From Ottowia thiooxydans DSM 14619 (GTDB taxonomy: Bacteria; Pseudomonadota; Gammaproteobacteria; Burkholderiales; Burkholderiaceae_C), in contig NZ_AUGX01000010.1 of NCBI RefSeq assembly GCF_000422885.1, positions 248,001 through 312,000 on the forward strand: a DNA stretch of 64,000 nucleotides. The letters are read 5' to 3'. The notes beneath the pieces are model-generated. The model was given only the letters and a program-made list of their open reading frames with translations, ran no database searches and was not told the DNA's origin. Position 1 is the stretch's first letter. Every line of letters starts with the position of its first letter. Position numbers and translations under genes: made by a program. Below are positions 52,032 through 61,271 of this stretch, one piece after another.

Positions 52032-52173
52032 TGCCGAGCGGGAGCTCGGCGGTCCCAGCGGAGCAGCCAGCTTCAAGGGCTTTTCAGGATGGTTTACAGC
52101 TCGCACGCGGGCATCAACCGAATACCGAATCAGCGAAGTCTCCCTCCCGGGACCGCCGAGCTCCCGCTCGGCA
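52032..52173. repeat. 25-bp perfect inverted repeat between convergent genes
   Basis: The arm 52032-52056 (begins TGCCGAGCGGGAGCTCGG, ends GGTCCC) and the arm 52149-52173 (begins GGGACCGCCGAG, ends CTCGGCA) are exact reverse complements, 92 bases apart. Each arm also holds its own GCCGAG/CTCGGC hairpin. The pair lies downstream of the universal stress gene and of the convergent permease gene, in a 245-bp gap. A related single arm is at 44983. Confidence 0.85.
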
Positions 52174-52270
52174 CTGCAGCGCCTGCAGAACCCCCGCTAC
52201 CGCGTGGAGCACCAGCGGGCCCAGTTCTCCCTCCCGGCTTCTACAGATCGAGAGATCCCGCCGAGACTCC

Positions 52271-53053
52271 CTAGAGCTTCTCCGTCTGCCCGGTACGGGG
52301 CTGCCATTTCATCAATCTGCGTTCAGCCACGCCCACCAGCCCATCCAGCACGAGTGCACAGGCCGTGAGCAACACAATGCCGGCCACCACCGTGTCAATG
52401 TCAAAGCTCCCTTCTGCCTGAAGGATGAGGTAGCCCACACCGCGCGCTGAGCCCAGGTATTCACCCACTACAGCGCCAACAAACGCAAGGCCCACCGAGC
52501 TATGGAGGCTGGAGAAGACCCAGCTCATCGCACTAGGCACATAGACATGGCGCAAAAGCTGCCTTGCATTGGCTCCCAGCATGCGTGCATTGGCCAGCAC
52601 CACGGGGCTTACCTCTTTCACGCCTTGATAGACGTTGAAGAAGACAATAAAAAACACCAGAGTGACGGCAAGCGCCACCTTGGACCAGATACCCAATCCG
52701 AACCACAGCGCGAAGATAGGCGCCAGAATCACCCTTGGCATGGCGTTGGCGGCCTTGAGGTAAGGGTCTAGTACCGCTGAAGCAAACGGCGTCAGTGCCA
52801 GCCACAAGCCCACCGCCAAGCCCGCAATGGTGCCAATGGCAAAGGCCAGCAGCGTCTCCAGCAGGGTAACGCCCAGATGCTGATAGATATTGCCTTCCGC
52901 CACAAACCAATTCCATAGCCGGGAAGCGACCACAAGAGGTTTACCGAAGAAGAAAGCGATCTGGTCGGAAGCCGTGGAGGCAATATGCCAAAGCACCAGA
53001 ATGATCAGCAGCAAACCGATCTGCCAGGCACGCAGAGCCAAGCGATTCGTCAT
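52271..53053 (-). CDS. ABC permease, SsuC/TauC-like
   Basis: 260 residues with six membrane helices. The EAA loop coupling to the ATPase is ANARMLGANARQLLRHVYVPSAMSWVFSSLHSSVGLAFVGAVVGEYLGS. N-terminal helix WQIGLLLIILVLWHIAS. The family imports sulfonates, taurine, nitrate or thiamine precursors with an NMT1-type receptor. The ATG shares a base with the ATPase stop (TGATG). The substrate is not decidable from the permease. Confidence 0.92.
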   Translation of the reverse strand: MTNRLALRAWQIGLLLIILVLWHIASTASDQIAFFFGKPLVVASRLWNWFVAEGNIYQHLGVTLLETLLAFAIGTIAGLAVGLWLALTPFASAVLDPYLKAANAMPRVILAPIFALWFGLGIWSKVALAVTLVFFIVFFNVYQGVKEVSPVVLANARMLGANARQLLRHVYVPSAMSWVFSSLHSSVGLAFVGAVVGEYLGSARGVGYLILQAEGSFDIDTVVAGIVLLTACALVLDGLVGVAERRLMKWQPRTGQTEKL

Positions 53054-53889
53054 CAGGCGGTCTTTCTTTTTTGTTGTTCGTAGCCACGCAAAACTTCGTC
53101 ACGCAGTACCGACCAAATGGCTGCATGCAGTTCGGCAAAGCGCGGATTGTCACGAATTTCAGCCACGTCTCGCGGACGTGGGAGATCAATGACAAACTCA
53201 CCGATAGGCCGTGTCGCCGGGCCGGCCGCCAGCACGACCACTCGGTCGGAAAGGGCGATGGCTTCGTCGAGATCGTGAGTAATGAACAGCACCGCTTTGC
53301 CGTGACCGCCCTGCCCTGGCGCTGCCCACAGGTCCAGCAGTTCGTTCTCCATTAACTGCCGGGTCTGAATATCCAGGGCTGAAAATGGCTCATCCATGAA
53401 CACAATATCTGGGTCCATGATGAGTGTTTGCGCCATAGACACACGCTTTCGCATGCCACCTGAAAGCTGGTGCGGATAGCGATCTTCAAAACCAGCGAGG
53501 CCCACCCGCTCAAGCCAGGCGTTGCCTTGGCGTTCAGCCTCAGGCACAGAGACCCCACGGAAAATCAAACCCGCGGTGACGTTGTCCAGCGCGTTCTTCC
53601 ACGGCATGAGTGAGTCTGCCTGGAACATATAACCGGCTCGGCGGTTGAGGCCCTGAAGCGGTTCACCAAACACTTTGACAGAGCCGCCAGAGCTTTGAAG
53701 CAAGCCCGCGCCAATATTCAGGAGTGTCGATTTTCCGCAACCCGTAGGGCCAACGACTGAAACAAATTCGCCGGGAGCCACGGTGAGCGTGGCTTCCTGC
53801 ACGGCCACATAGCGCTGGCCAGGATTGTCCGGGCTTGTAAAAACGACGCTGATCCCTTGAAGGTCCAGCGCTGGGGTTGAAGAATTCAT
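53053..53889 (-). CDS. ABC transporter ATPase, SsuB/TauB-like
   Basis: 278 residues. Walker A is VGPTGCGKSTLLN, Q-loop MFQADSLMPWKNALDNV, signature PHQLSGGMRKRVSMAQTL, Walker B DIVFMDEPFSALDIQTR and switch FITHDLDEAIALSDRVVVLAAGPA. It powers the permease encoded immediately downstream. The gap to the receptor gene upstream is 424 bases and filled with repeats, unusual for an operon of this type. Complete and apparently functional. Confidence 0.93.
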   Translation of the reverse strand: MNSSTPALDLQGISVVFTSPDNPGQRYVAVQEATLTVAPGEFVSVVGPTGCGKSTLLNIGAGLLQSSGGSVKVFGEPLQGLNRRAGYMFQADSLMPWKNALDNVTAGLIFRGVSVPEAERQGNAWLERVGLAGFEDRYPHQLSGGMRKRVSMAQTLIMDPDIVFMDEPFSALDIQTRQLMENELLDLWAAPGQGGHGKAVLFITHDLDEAIALSDRVVVLAAGPATRPIGEFVIDLPRPRDVAEIRDNPRFAELHAAIWSVLRDEVLRGYEQQKRKTA

Positions 53890-53957
53890 GCTTTGAAAAA
53901 ATCAGAGAAAGCTTGTGTGAGGCCAATACTACGCTCGCAAAACCGTTGGAGCACCAA

Positions 53958-54246
53958 AGCCGTTCACATTGAGCCTGATATGAAACCGTCCATGCCAACC
54001 CTCACAAAGAACCTTTCATGCCCTTTCATGCTGGAGCTCAATGAATGTGGTCAAGCATTGAACCCGTTCAGGTTGAGTTTTATGGTTCCGGCCAAGCAGT
54101 GAGTGGCGTTGACACAAGAAATACCGTTCGGGTTGAGCTTATCGAAACCTCGCGTACTAAAACCGTTCGAGTTGAGCTTGTCGAAACCTTGCTCAACGCT
54201 TAGACCCTTCGACGATCTCAGGACAGGCCAAGCTCAGCGCGAACGG
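53958..54246. repeat. Cluster of CCGTTCG-GTTGAGCTT-TCGAAACC repeats
   Basis: Clear copies: 54123-54149 (ACCGTTCGGGTTGAGCTTAT then CGAAACC), 54161-54188 (AACCGTTCGAGTTGAGCTTG then TCGAAACC) and an inverted copy at 54205-54246 (CCCTTCGACGATCTCAGGAC...GCTCAGCGCGAACGG). Degenerate copies are at 53958-53987 and 54063-54090. This is a common betaproteobacterial intergenic repeat type. It fills the space between the receptor gene and the ATPase gene of the same transporter. Adjacent direct and inverted copies can fold into long hairpins. Confidence 0.85.
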
Positions 54247-54313
54247 AGTTGCTGAAGCTCTATGGTTTTAGTCAAGCACAGCCCGAACGATTCATACGCT
54301 CACAGCTATGTGC

Positions 54314-55342
54314 TTAAACGTACTTCGCTGCAGCTTTCTTCGCAAACGCATTGGTAAACGTTTTCGCCAGATCAATCTTCTTGCTAGCGATCTCCGGTTC
54401 AAATGTTTGCAGCATTTTGAGTGCGGTTGCAGGGCCGGCATCCGGCATGATGCCATCGGGCGACATGGCTTCCTTCACGTGCATCCAGGCTTCAAGGTAG
54501 AGCGAGCGATCACCCAACAAATACGCTTCAGGTACCGTCTTGACCAACTCGGAAGGGCCTGTCTTCTGCAGCCAACGCAGAGCACGCACCATGGCATTGG
54601 CCAGGGCTTGGGCTGTGTTGGGGTTTTCGTTCAGGAACTTCGTAGGGGCGTACAGGCAGGCTGCTGGCATGGGGCCACCATAAACAGACTGCGTATCCTT
54701 GAGCGTACGGGTATCGGAGATGATGCGGATGGCCTTGTCCCGCTCCAGCATGGTGATCACAGGATCAAGGTTGGCAATAGCGTCTACCTGGCCGGATTTC
54801 ACTGCGGACAGCGCGCCACTTGAGGTGCCAATACCCACAAACGACACATCAGAAGCCTTCAGGCCGGCCTTGGACAACACATACGTCGCCATCATCGAAG
54901 TGGACGACCCAGGCGCAGATACGCCAATTTTCTTGCCTTTCAGATCCGCGAGCGACTGGTAATTAGGCATGTTCTTGGTAGACACGGCCAGCACGATCTG
55001 TGGTGCGCGGCCTTGCAGCACGAATTCTTGAATCGACTGGTTCTTGGCCTGCATGTTGATGGTGTGCTCGTAGGCCCCTGAGACCACATCGGCACTGCCA
55101 CCAATCAGCGCTTGAAGCGCCTTGGAGCCGCCGGCGAAATCAGGAATCTCTACATCAAGGCCTTCAGCCTTGAAATAACCCTGCCGCTCAGCAATGGACA
55201 GTGGCAAGTAATAAAAGAGGTTCTTCCCTCCCACCGCAATGGTGAGCTTGGGCTTCTCGATCTTCGCCGCTTGCGCCCACACTGATGGGAAGGCAGCGGC
55301 CACCGGGGCGGCCAGCAGGGATTTCAAAATAGTGCGACGCAT
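54314..55342 (-). CDS. NMT1/SsuA-like ABC substrate-binding protein
   Basis: 342 residues from the ATG at 55342, preceded by a good GGAGAGG site. The signal peptide (RRTILKSLLAAPVAAAFPSVWAQA) may be a Tat type only weakly (two Arg, no full motif). The mature part has KLTIAVGGKNLFYYLPLSIAERQGYF, DLKGKKIGVSAPGSSTSMMATYVLSKAGL and VKSGQVDAIANLDPVITML, typical of the taurine/aliphatic sulfonate/thiamine-precursor receptor class. It delivers the solute to the permease and ATPase encoded downstream. The exact ligand is unknown. First gene of the transport set. Confidence 0.9.
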   Translation of the reverse strand: MRRTILKSLLAAPVAAAFPSVWAQAAKIEKPKLTIAVGGKNLFYYLPLSIAERQGYFKAEGLDVEIPDFAGGSKALQALIGGSADVVSGAYEHTINMQAKNQSIQEFVLQGRAPQIVLAVSTKNMPNYQSLADLKGKKIGVSAPGSSTSMMATYVLSKAGLKASDVSFVGIGTSSGALSAVKSGQVDAIANLDPVITMLERDKAIRIISDTRTLKDTQSVYGGPMPAACLYAPTKFLNENPNTAQALANAMVRALRWLQKTGPSELVKTVPEAYLLGDRSLYLEAWMHVKEAMSPDGIMPDAGPATALKMLQTFEPEIASKKIDLAKTFTNAFAKKAAAKYV

Positions 55343-55448
55343 CAAACCTCTCCTTAATTGCAAATAGCTACAACTTTAAAACTTTAGCAAATCATGACAT
55401 CGAGCGGACGCAGGATTACCCGCACGCTGACGGGATAGATCCAAAACA

Positions 55449-56156
55449 TTAGAAGTCCCAAACGAATCCGGGTTGCCCCAAAGTGGTGAACATCACGCGT
55501 GAGCGGCTGGCCTTGCAACTCCAGCGCTGGATGCTTCGATCAATCTTCTCCACGGGTTCAAACAAACCGTCTGGTGTGAACACCACCGCACATGGAGTCC
55601 CGGGCGCTCGAACGGACTCATAGCGAATCCATTGCACGCCCACATCACGAGCGGCTTTCGCCAGAGCATGACAAGCGCTGTAGTCAGACCCATGCGTCCA
55701 TGACGGACGGTTCTGAACCCAGGGGTCCTCCGTTAAATCAATAGCCGAACCACGTACCAAGGCCGGGTAAAAGCCATATTCAGAGATCAACTCAGTGTCA
55801 CGCAGCCCTACCGAATCAAGAATGAACCGGTTTCGCCAATAGGCCAGTTCAGCGCAAGCCCCCTCCACCGTGGCAGCGCCGTACCATTGCCCATTCTCTG
55901 TGGCAGGCCTGAATCGATGGGCGTGGTGCGGCGTATAGCGAAAAGGCGTCATCAAAAGGTAGTGCTTTTCCTCGGCATGCTCTGGAAGCGGTGGCTTGGT
56001 CCCCTCCAGCAATTGCTCAAGCAGTTCTTGCTCTGCGGGAGTGTCTACAAGGCGCATCGTAGGCACCAGGTACTGCGCCTCTACCCCACGCCAGGCGGTC
56101 ATTTTTCGGAACGCACACGAATTGACGAGCCATTCAGGGCTCCATGCCGAAGTCAT
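55449..56156 (-). CDS. RES-domain toxin
   Basis: 235 residues from the ATG at 56156, which overlaps the antitoxin stop as ATGA. The frame stays open upstream only because it lies inside the antitoxin gene. RES domain: AWRGVEAQYLVPTMRLVDT near the N-terminus, RFRPATENGQWYGAATVEGACAELAYWRNRF (the conserved Arg, Gly/Trp/Tyr and Glu of the active site) and VGVQWIRYESVRAPGTPCAVVF (Ser/Arg region). RES toxins degrade NAD or transfer ADP-ribose. The long C-terminal part is normal for the family. Paired with the Xre antitoxin gene upstream. Confidence 0.88.
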   Translation of the reverse strand: MTSAWSPEWLVNSCAFRKMTAWRGVEAQYLVPTMRLVDTPAEQELLEQLLEGTKPPLPEHAEEKHYLLMTPFRYTPHHAHRFRPATENGQWYGAATVEGACAELAYWRNRFILDSVGLRDTELISEYGFYPALVRGSAIDLTEDPWVQNRPSWTHGSDYSACHALAKAARDVGVQWIRYESVRAPGTPCAVVFTPDGLFEPVEKIDRSIQRWSCKASRSRVMFTTLGQPGFVWDF

Positions 56157-56527
56157 GTTGGGGCGCGCATTCCATCCAGATAGTTCAGCGTGTTCACAAG
56201 CCCAGAAGGGGTCTTCATCAGCTCGGTTGGGACACCACGAAGAGCATTGTTCCTGGTGCTCATCCATTTCCGTCGCGCTTCATCATTGGCCCCTACCAGG
56301 GAGTCAAGAGATCGGTAAACACGCACGAGCAGTAAAGCGAGCTGGCCTGCCTTGGAGGCAGGGTCAAGTTGCTTGTCGAGTTGGAAGATCCGACTGACGG
56401 TGGGTGCGCTTGCACCGATGATCAAGCCTACCTGTGCTTGAGTGAGTCCGAGAAGTTGACTTGCGCGCACAGTGGCCTTGGTCAGGACAACACCTGCTTC
56501 AGGGGGCGCAACGACTGCAGGGATCAT
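56153..56527 (-). CDS. Xre/MbcA/ParS-type antitoxin (DUF2384)
   Basis: 124 residues with an AGGAG ribosome site. The N-terminal helix-turn-helix (ASQLLGLTQAQVGLIIGASAPTVSRIF) is followed by the C-terminal toxin-binding domain (AGQLALLLVRVYRSLDSLVG, then KWMSTRNNALRGVPTELMKTPSGLVNTLNYLDGMR), the DUF2384 pattern. It should bind and block the RES toxin and repress its own promoter. The palindromes just upstream at 56546-56586 fit an operator. Translation is coupled to the toxin by ATGA. Confidence 0.9.
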   Translation of the reverse strand: MIPAVVAPPEAGVVLTKATVRASQLLGLTQAQVGLIIGASAPTVSRIFQLDKQLDPASKAGQLALLLVRVYRSLDSLVGANDEARRKWMSTRNNALRGVPTELMKTPSGLVNTLNYLDGMRAPT

Positions 56528-56545
56528 CTCAAATCTCCTAAAAAC

Positions 56546-56586
56546 ATTTCTGTAGAAATATTTTATATGAAAAATGAAAATATTTC
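56546..56586 (-). promoter_or_regulatory. Promoter-operator of the RES-Xre pair
   Basis: Two inverted repeats lie just upstream of the antitoxin ATG: ATTTCT-GT-AGAAAT (56546-56559) and GAAATATTTT-N12-AAAATATTTC (56555-56564 and 56577-56586). The sequence between holds the -10-like TATAAAAT on the minus strand. The region is much more AT-rich than its surroundings. Typical for autoregulated toxin-antitoxin promoters; binding is inferred. Confidence 0.6.
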
Positions 56587-56667
56587 ACAACCCCAGGACG
56601 CCATGCAACGTCTCTCCCCGAGTGCGCCTACAAATCTAGAGCCTGCTCTGTCAAAGCCTTGAATTAT

Positions 56668-57004
56668 TCTTTCCTGATCAGGAAAGACAAGCGTCACCAG
56701 GGCCGAGCGCAGCAATGGCCCGAGTATGGCTCCCACCCCTTGAGGCCGTGCCGAGGAGCGCAGGGTAAGGGGCGGGCAAGAGCACTGAAAGATGCTCTTG
56801 CTTCAAAAACTAGCTTGCGGCAGTTGTTTGAACGTAGAGAGCGAAGCGAAAGAAGAGAGTTCTGCCGCGCCGCCCCTTAACCGAGCACCGCAGGGTGCCC
56901 GGAGCGCAGCGTAGGGACACGGACTTGGGGTCGCCTTTCTTTTGCCTACTTTTCTTTGGCGAAGCAAAGAACAAGTAGGTGCGCAGCCGGGCGCAATTCC
57001 CGGC
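56668..57004. repeat. Structured non-coding element with at least six helices
   Basis: In order: a 20-bp perfect palindrome TCTTTCCTGATCAGGAAAGA (56668-56687); an outer stem TAAGGGGCGG/CCGCCCCTTA (56766-56775/56870-56879) enclosing GCAAGAGCA/TGCTCTTGC (56776-56784/56793-56801) and GCGGCAG/CTGCCGC (56817-56823/56862-56868); a hairpin GCACC-GCAG-GGTGC (56885-56898); a hairpin CCTACTTTTCTTTG...CAAAGAACAAGTAGG (56945-56979); and GCCGGG/CCCGGC (56986-57004). The motif CCGAG-(0-3)-GCGCAG recurs four times. It lies between the 3' end of purL and the toxin-antitoxin promoter. No credible gene is inside. It looks like a Burkholderiales intergenic repeat of unknown role. Confidence 0.7.
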
Positions 57005-57085
57005 CTCCGACCTAAAGAGAAAAGCAGAAGGTATTAGCACCCGCAGCGCGTCAATCGATCACCCACTACGCCAACAACCACCCCC

Positions 57086-60000
57086 TCAACCCACCCACTT
57101 CCGAGCATTCCGCCAAAGCTGCATCCAAGGACTCAAACCACTCTTATCCAGCGAAGTCCAGCTAGTCTGAATATTGCGGAACACCCGCTCCGGATGAGGC
57201 ATCAAGGCCGTAAAACGACCATCCGCCGTAGTCACAGCAGTCAAGCCACCAGCACTGCCGTTGGGATTGAATGGGTAAGTTTCAGTCGCCACACCGTGGT
57301 TATCGACAAAGCGCATGGCGGCAATAACATTGCTCGCATCCCCCCGCGCACCAAAATTGGCATAACCTTCCCCATGCGCCACAGCGATGGGCAGCCGAGC
57401 ACCAGCCAGATCTTTAAAGAACAGGCTAGGTGAATCCAGCACCTCCACCAGGGCCAGCCTGGCCTCAAAGCGCTCGCTGCGGTTGGTCGTAAACCGCGGC
57501 CAGGCCTGCGCGCCCGGAATGATGTCTGCCAATTCAGCAAACATCTGGCAGCCATTGCAAACACCCAAACCAAACGTATCTTGCCTGGCAAAGAAAGCTT
57601 GAAACTGATCAGCCAGCAGCGGGTTGAATGTGATGGAACGCGCCCAGCCTATACCGGCACCCAGGGTATCGCCATAGCTAAAGCCGCCACAAGCCACCAT
57701 GCCTTTGAAATCAGCCAGCGAGGCGCGGCCCGTTTGCAGATCGGTCATGTGCACATCAACCGCTTCAAAGCCAGCTTCTGTGAAGGCGTAAGCCATCTCG
57801 ACATGCGAATTAACCCCTTGCTCGCGCAAGATGGCAACGCGAGGGCGTGCTGTCACCACGAAACTCGCAGCCACAGGTGCAGGGAAAGTAGCGGGCAAGT
57901 GAACATGCAAGCCAGGATCATCCGCGACGCCTACAGATGCATGTTCAGAGTCAGCGCACTCAGGATTGTCTCGCTCACGAGCGATTTTCCAGCTCACGCT
58001 ATCCCACACCTGATGCAGATCGTGCAGCGGCGCCGAGAAGATTTCTTTGGCGTCACGCCAGATAGAAAGCTCTCCCTTGCCCTTGTCGATGGATGAGGAT
58101 GATGGCCGTGTCTTGCCAACGAAATGGCTGTGTTTGGAGAGGCCATGCGCACGCAGCTTCTGCATGACGGCATCGCGTTCAGCGGTGCGCACCTGCAGCA
58201 CCACGCCCAATTCCTCTGCAAACAAGGCCTTCAGAGTCAGTTCTTCACGCCGTGCACCAACCTGACCAGCCCAGTTCTTGGCATCACCGTATTCCGCCTT
58301 GCTGTCACTGATGCCATCACCTTCAGTAACCAACAGATCAACGTTCAGCGCCACACCCACATGGCCAGCGAAGGCCATTTCTGCCACGCTGGCAAGCAAG
58401 CCGCCATCACTACGATCATGGTAGGCGAGGATTTTTCCTTCTGCGCGCAACTCATTGACGGCGGAAACAAGCGCCACCAGGTCTTGTGGATCTTCCAGAT
58501 CAGGCACACCATCAGCCAGCGGACAACCAGACTGATTCACGGTTTGCGCCAGAACACTGCCCGCCAAACGATGCCGGCCCTTACCCAGATCGACCAGAAT
58601 CAGTGTGGTGTCGTCCTCAGCTTCCAACTGCGGCGTGAGGGTGCCACGCACATCGCCCAGAGTCGCAAAGGCGCTGATGATCAGGCTCACAGGCGAAGTG
58701 ACTTTCTTGGCTGCGCCGCCCTCGTCCTTCCACTGCGTGCGCATGGATAAGGAATCTTTCCCCACCGGAATGGCCACACCAAGCGCTGGGCACAACTCCA
58801 TCCCCACAGCTTTTACCGTGGCGTAGAGCGCTGCATCTTCCCCGGGCTCGCCACATGCGGCCATCCAGTTGGCCGAGAGCTTGACCTTGGGCAACTCTAT
58901 AGGTGCTGCCAGCAAATTGGTAATAGCTTCAGCCACGGCCATGCGGCCGCTGGCAGGCGCATCCATCGCCGCCAGAGGCGTACGCTCGCCCATGCTCATG
59001 GCTTCACCGGCAAAGCCTGCATAGTCAGCCAGAGTGACCGCGCAATCAGCCACCGGCACCTGCCATGGGCCCACCATCTGGTCGCGATGCGTCAGCCCGC
59101 CAACGGTACGGTCTCCGATGGTGATCAAAAAGCGCTTGCTGGCCACCGTGGGGTGGCTAAGCACTTTGATAACCGCGTCTTGCAGCGTGAGACCATCGAG
59201 TTTGAGCGGAGCGAACTCGCGTTCCACGGTCTTCACATCGCGGTGCATTTTGGGTGGCTTGCCCAGCAAGACATCCATGGGCATATCTACAGGCTGCCCC
59301 TCACCAGCAGGTGCCGCATGCGGCAAACTGGCCAAATCCACGTCGCCCACCACCAACTGGCGCTCTTCAGTAGCCACACCCACTACGGCAAACGGGCAAC
59401 GCTCCCGGGCGCAAAGCTGCTCAAACAGCGGCAGCGACTCAGGTGCAATGGCCAGAACATAGCGTTCCTGGCTCTCGTTGGACCAGATTTCCTTGGGCGC
59501 CAAACCGCTTTCTTCCAGCGGGACTGACCTAAGATCAAAGCTCGCGCCTCGGCCCGCGTCGTTGGTGAGTTCCGGGAAGGCATTGGACAAGCCCCCTGCT
59601 CCCACGTCGTGAATGGCCAACACCGGGTTGGCATCACCCAGCGCCTGGCATTGGGTAATGACCTCCTGGGCACGCCGCTCGATCTCCGGATTGCCGCGCT
59701 GAACGGAATCAAAATCAAGATGCGCCGCATTGGTGCCGCTAGCCAGCGAGCTTGCTGCGCCGCCGCCCATACCGATACGCATGCCCGGGCCGCCCAACTG
59801 AATCAGCAGGCTGCCAGCCGGAAACTCAATCTTGTGAGTGAGACGCGCATCAATGCTGCCCAGCCCACCGGCGATCATGATCGGCTTGTGATAGCCGCGC
59901 TGCACGCCTGCCACCTCCAACTCATATTCCCGGAAGTAGCCCGCCAGATTGGGGCGACCAAATTCATTATTGAATGCCGCACCACCCAGGGGGCCTTCAG

Positions 60001-61096
60001 TCATGATCTGCAAGGGGCTTGCCATGTGCTCGGGCTTGCCAAGTGGGCTATCCCACAATTTACTGACTGTGAAGCCCGTAAGACCGGCTTTAGGGCGGGC
60101 ACCACGGCCAGTGGCCCCTTCATCACGGATTTCACCGCCGGCGCCGGTACTGGCGCCGGGAAACGGGCTAATGGCCGTGGGGTGGTTATGGGTTTCCACC
60201 TTCATCAGCACATGGCGCAGTTCAGTTTGCTTGTGGTAGCTGGCTGAGCCGGATGCAAGCGGTTGTGGTTGGAAGACCTCGCTCACATTGCCTTCCATCA
60301 CCGCTGAGTTGTCGCTGTAAGCCACGATGGTGTGCTTTGGCGCAAGGGCGTGGGTGTTGCGGATCATGCCGAACAGGCTGCGCTCCTGCCCTACGCCGTC
60401 AATGGTGAATTCGGCATTGAAGATCTTGTGCCGGCAGTGCTCGCTATTGGCCTGCGCGAACATCATCAACTCCACATCAGTGGGGTTGCGGCCCAGGTTG
60501 GTGAATGCAGCCAGCAGGTAGTCGATCTCATCGGCCGCAAGCGCCAAACCCCAGTCAGCATTGGCTTTTTCCAGAGCAGCCTTGCCGCCGGCCAGCACAT
60601 CCACGTGCGCCATGGGTTGCGGCTGCAATGCCGTGAACAAAGCCTTGGCTTCCTGGCGGGAGGCCAGCACGGTCTCGGTCATGCGGTCGTGCAAAAGCGC
60701 GGCCACCGCTGAAAGTTCAGCTTCTGTCAGCGCCCCACCCGCTACGCTGACCCTGTATTCGACCAAACGCTCCACTCTATGCAGTGAAATCCCGCAGTTG
60801 CGCGCGATGTCAGTGGCTTTGCTGGCCCAGGGAGATACCGTTCCCAGGCGGGGTGCAACGATAACGGCCACGCCGGAAGCTTGGCCTGCAGCCGCTGGTT
60901 CGCCATAGCGCAACAAGGCTTCCAGCCGCTGCTCATCTGCCTCCGAAGGGCTGGAATCGAATGAAACCAGGTGCACAAATCGGGCGGAAAGAGACTGAAT
61001 TCGCTCATTGACCGCCTGGAGGCGAGGCAACAGTTGGCGAATGCGGAAATCGCTGAGTGCGTTGCCGCCCTCAAAAAAATTGATCTGCTGGGTCAC
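57086..61096 (-). CDS. purL: Phosphoribosylformylglycinamidine synthase (large single-chain form)
   Basis: 1336 residues from a GTG at 61096 ([18 protein letters not shown]). The frame is open to 61447, but those residues are not PurL-like and lie antisense to map. A TTG at 61120 is an alternative. It has an N-terminal PurS-like domain, FGAM synthase halves ([58 protein letters not shown]..., [20 protein letters not shown]) and a C-terminal glutaminase with VCNGCQM (nucleophile Cys) and the His-Glu pair in PHPERVF. It converts FGAR, glutamine and ATP to FGAM in purine synthesis. Monocistronic and divergent from map. Confidence 0.96.
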   Translation of the reverse strand: MTQQINFFEGGNALSDFRIRQLLPRLQAVNERIQSLSARFVHLVSFDSSPSEADEQRLEALLRYGEPAAAGQASGVAVIVAPRLGTVSPWASKATDIARNCGISLHRVERLVEYRVSVAGGALTEAELSAVAALLHDRMTETVLASRQEAKALFTALQPQPMAHVDVLAGGKAALEKANADWGLALAADEIDYLLAAFTNLGRNPTDVELMMFAQANSEHCRHKIFNAEFTIDGVGQERSLFGMIRNTHALAPKHTIVAYSDNSAVMEGNVSEVFQPQPLASGSASYHKQTELRHVLMKVETHNHPTAISPFPGASTGAGGEIRDEGATGRGARPKAGLTGFTVSKLWDSPLGKPEHMASPLQIMTEGPLGGAAFNNEFGRPNLAGYFREYELEVAGVQRGYHKPIMIAGGLGSIDARLTHKIEFPAGSLLIQLGGPGMRIGMGGGAASSLASGTNAAHLDFDSVQRGNPEIERRAQEVITQCQALGDANPVLAIHDVGAGGLSNAFPELTNDAGRGASFDLRSVPLEESGLAPKEIWSNESQERYVLAIAPESLPLFEQLCARERCPFAVVGVATEERQLVVGDVDLASLPHAAPAGEGQPVDMPMDVLLGKPPKMHRDVKTVEREFAPLKLDGLTLQDAVIKVLSHPTVASKRFLITIGDRTVGGLTHRDQMVGPWQVPVADCAVTLADYAGFAGEAMSMGERTPLAAMDAPASGRMAVAEAITNLLAAPIELPKVKLSANWMAACGEPGEDAALYATVKAVGMELCPALGVAIPVGKDSLSMRTQWKDEGGAAKKVTSPVSLIISAFATLGDVRGTLTPQLEAEDDTTLILVDLGKGRHRLAGSVLAQTVNQSGCPLADGVPDLEDPQDLVALVSAVNELRAEGKILAYHDRSDGGLLASVAEMAFAGHVGVALNVDLLVTEGDGISDSKAEYGDAKNWAGQVGARREELTLKALFAEELGVVLQVRTAERDAVMQKLRAHGLSKHSHFVGKTRPSSSSIDKGKGELSIWRDAKEIFSAPLHDLHQVWDSVSWKIARERDNPECADSEHASVGVADDPGLHVHLPATFPAPVAASFVVTARPRVAILREQGVNSHVEMAYAFTEAGFEAVDVHMTDLQTGRASLADFKGMVACGGFSYGDTLGAGIGWARSITFNPLLADQFQAFFARQDTFGLGVCNGCQMFAELADIIPGAQAWPRFTTNRSERFEARLALVEVLDSPSLFFKDLAGARLPIAVAHGEGYANFGARGDASNVIAAMRFVDNHGVATETYPFNPNGSAGGLTAVTTADGRFTALMPHPERVFRNIQTSWTSLDKSGLSPWMQLWRNARKWVG

Positions 61097-61271
61097 GGTG
61101 CGGGAAGCCGACGGTGGCAAGACGATGTGAATTGGCAGCGCCCACCGCTGACTGGGGTGAACGCTGAGAATCCGTGATTTTATCCGCCGTGCACACTGCA
61201 TTGTGGTGCGTCTGCCCATAACCTTGCACGGGGCCCTGCGCATTCGGCGCCACGATGGGATAATTTTGGCT

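Noticed and set aside
53890-54313. Possible CRISPR array in the repeat cluster
   Set aside because: Repeat copies differ in sequence and direction, spacing is irregular and no cas gene is present.
56659-56880. Possible small gene inside the structured repeat element
   Set aside because: The 73-codon frame is low in hydrophobic pattern, lies on top of several stem structures and has no ribosome site; the helices explain the sequence better.
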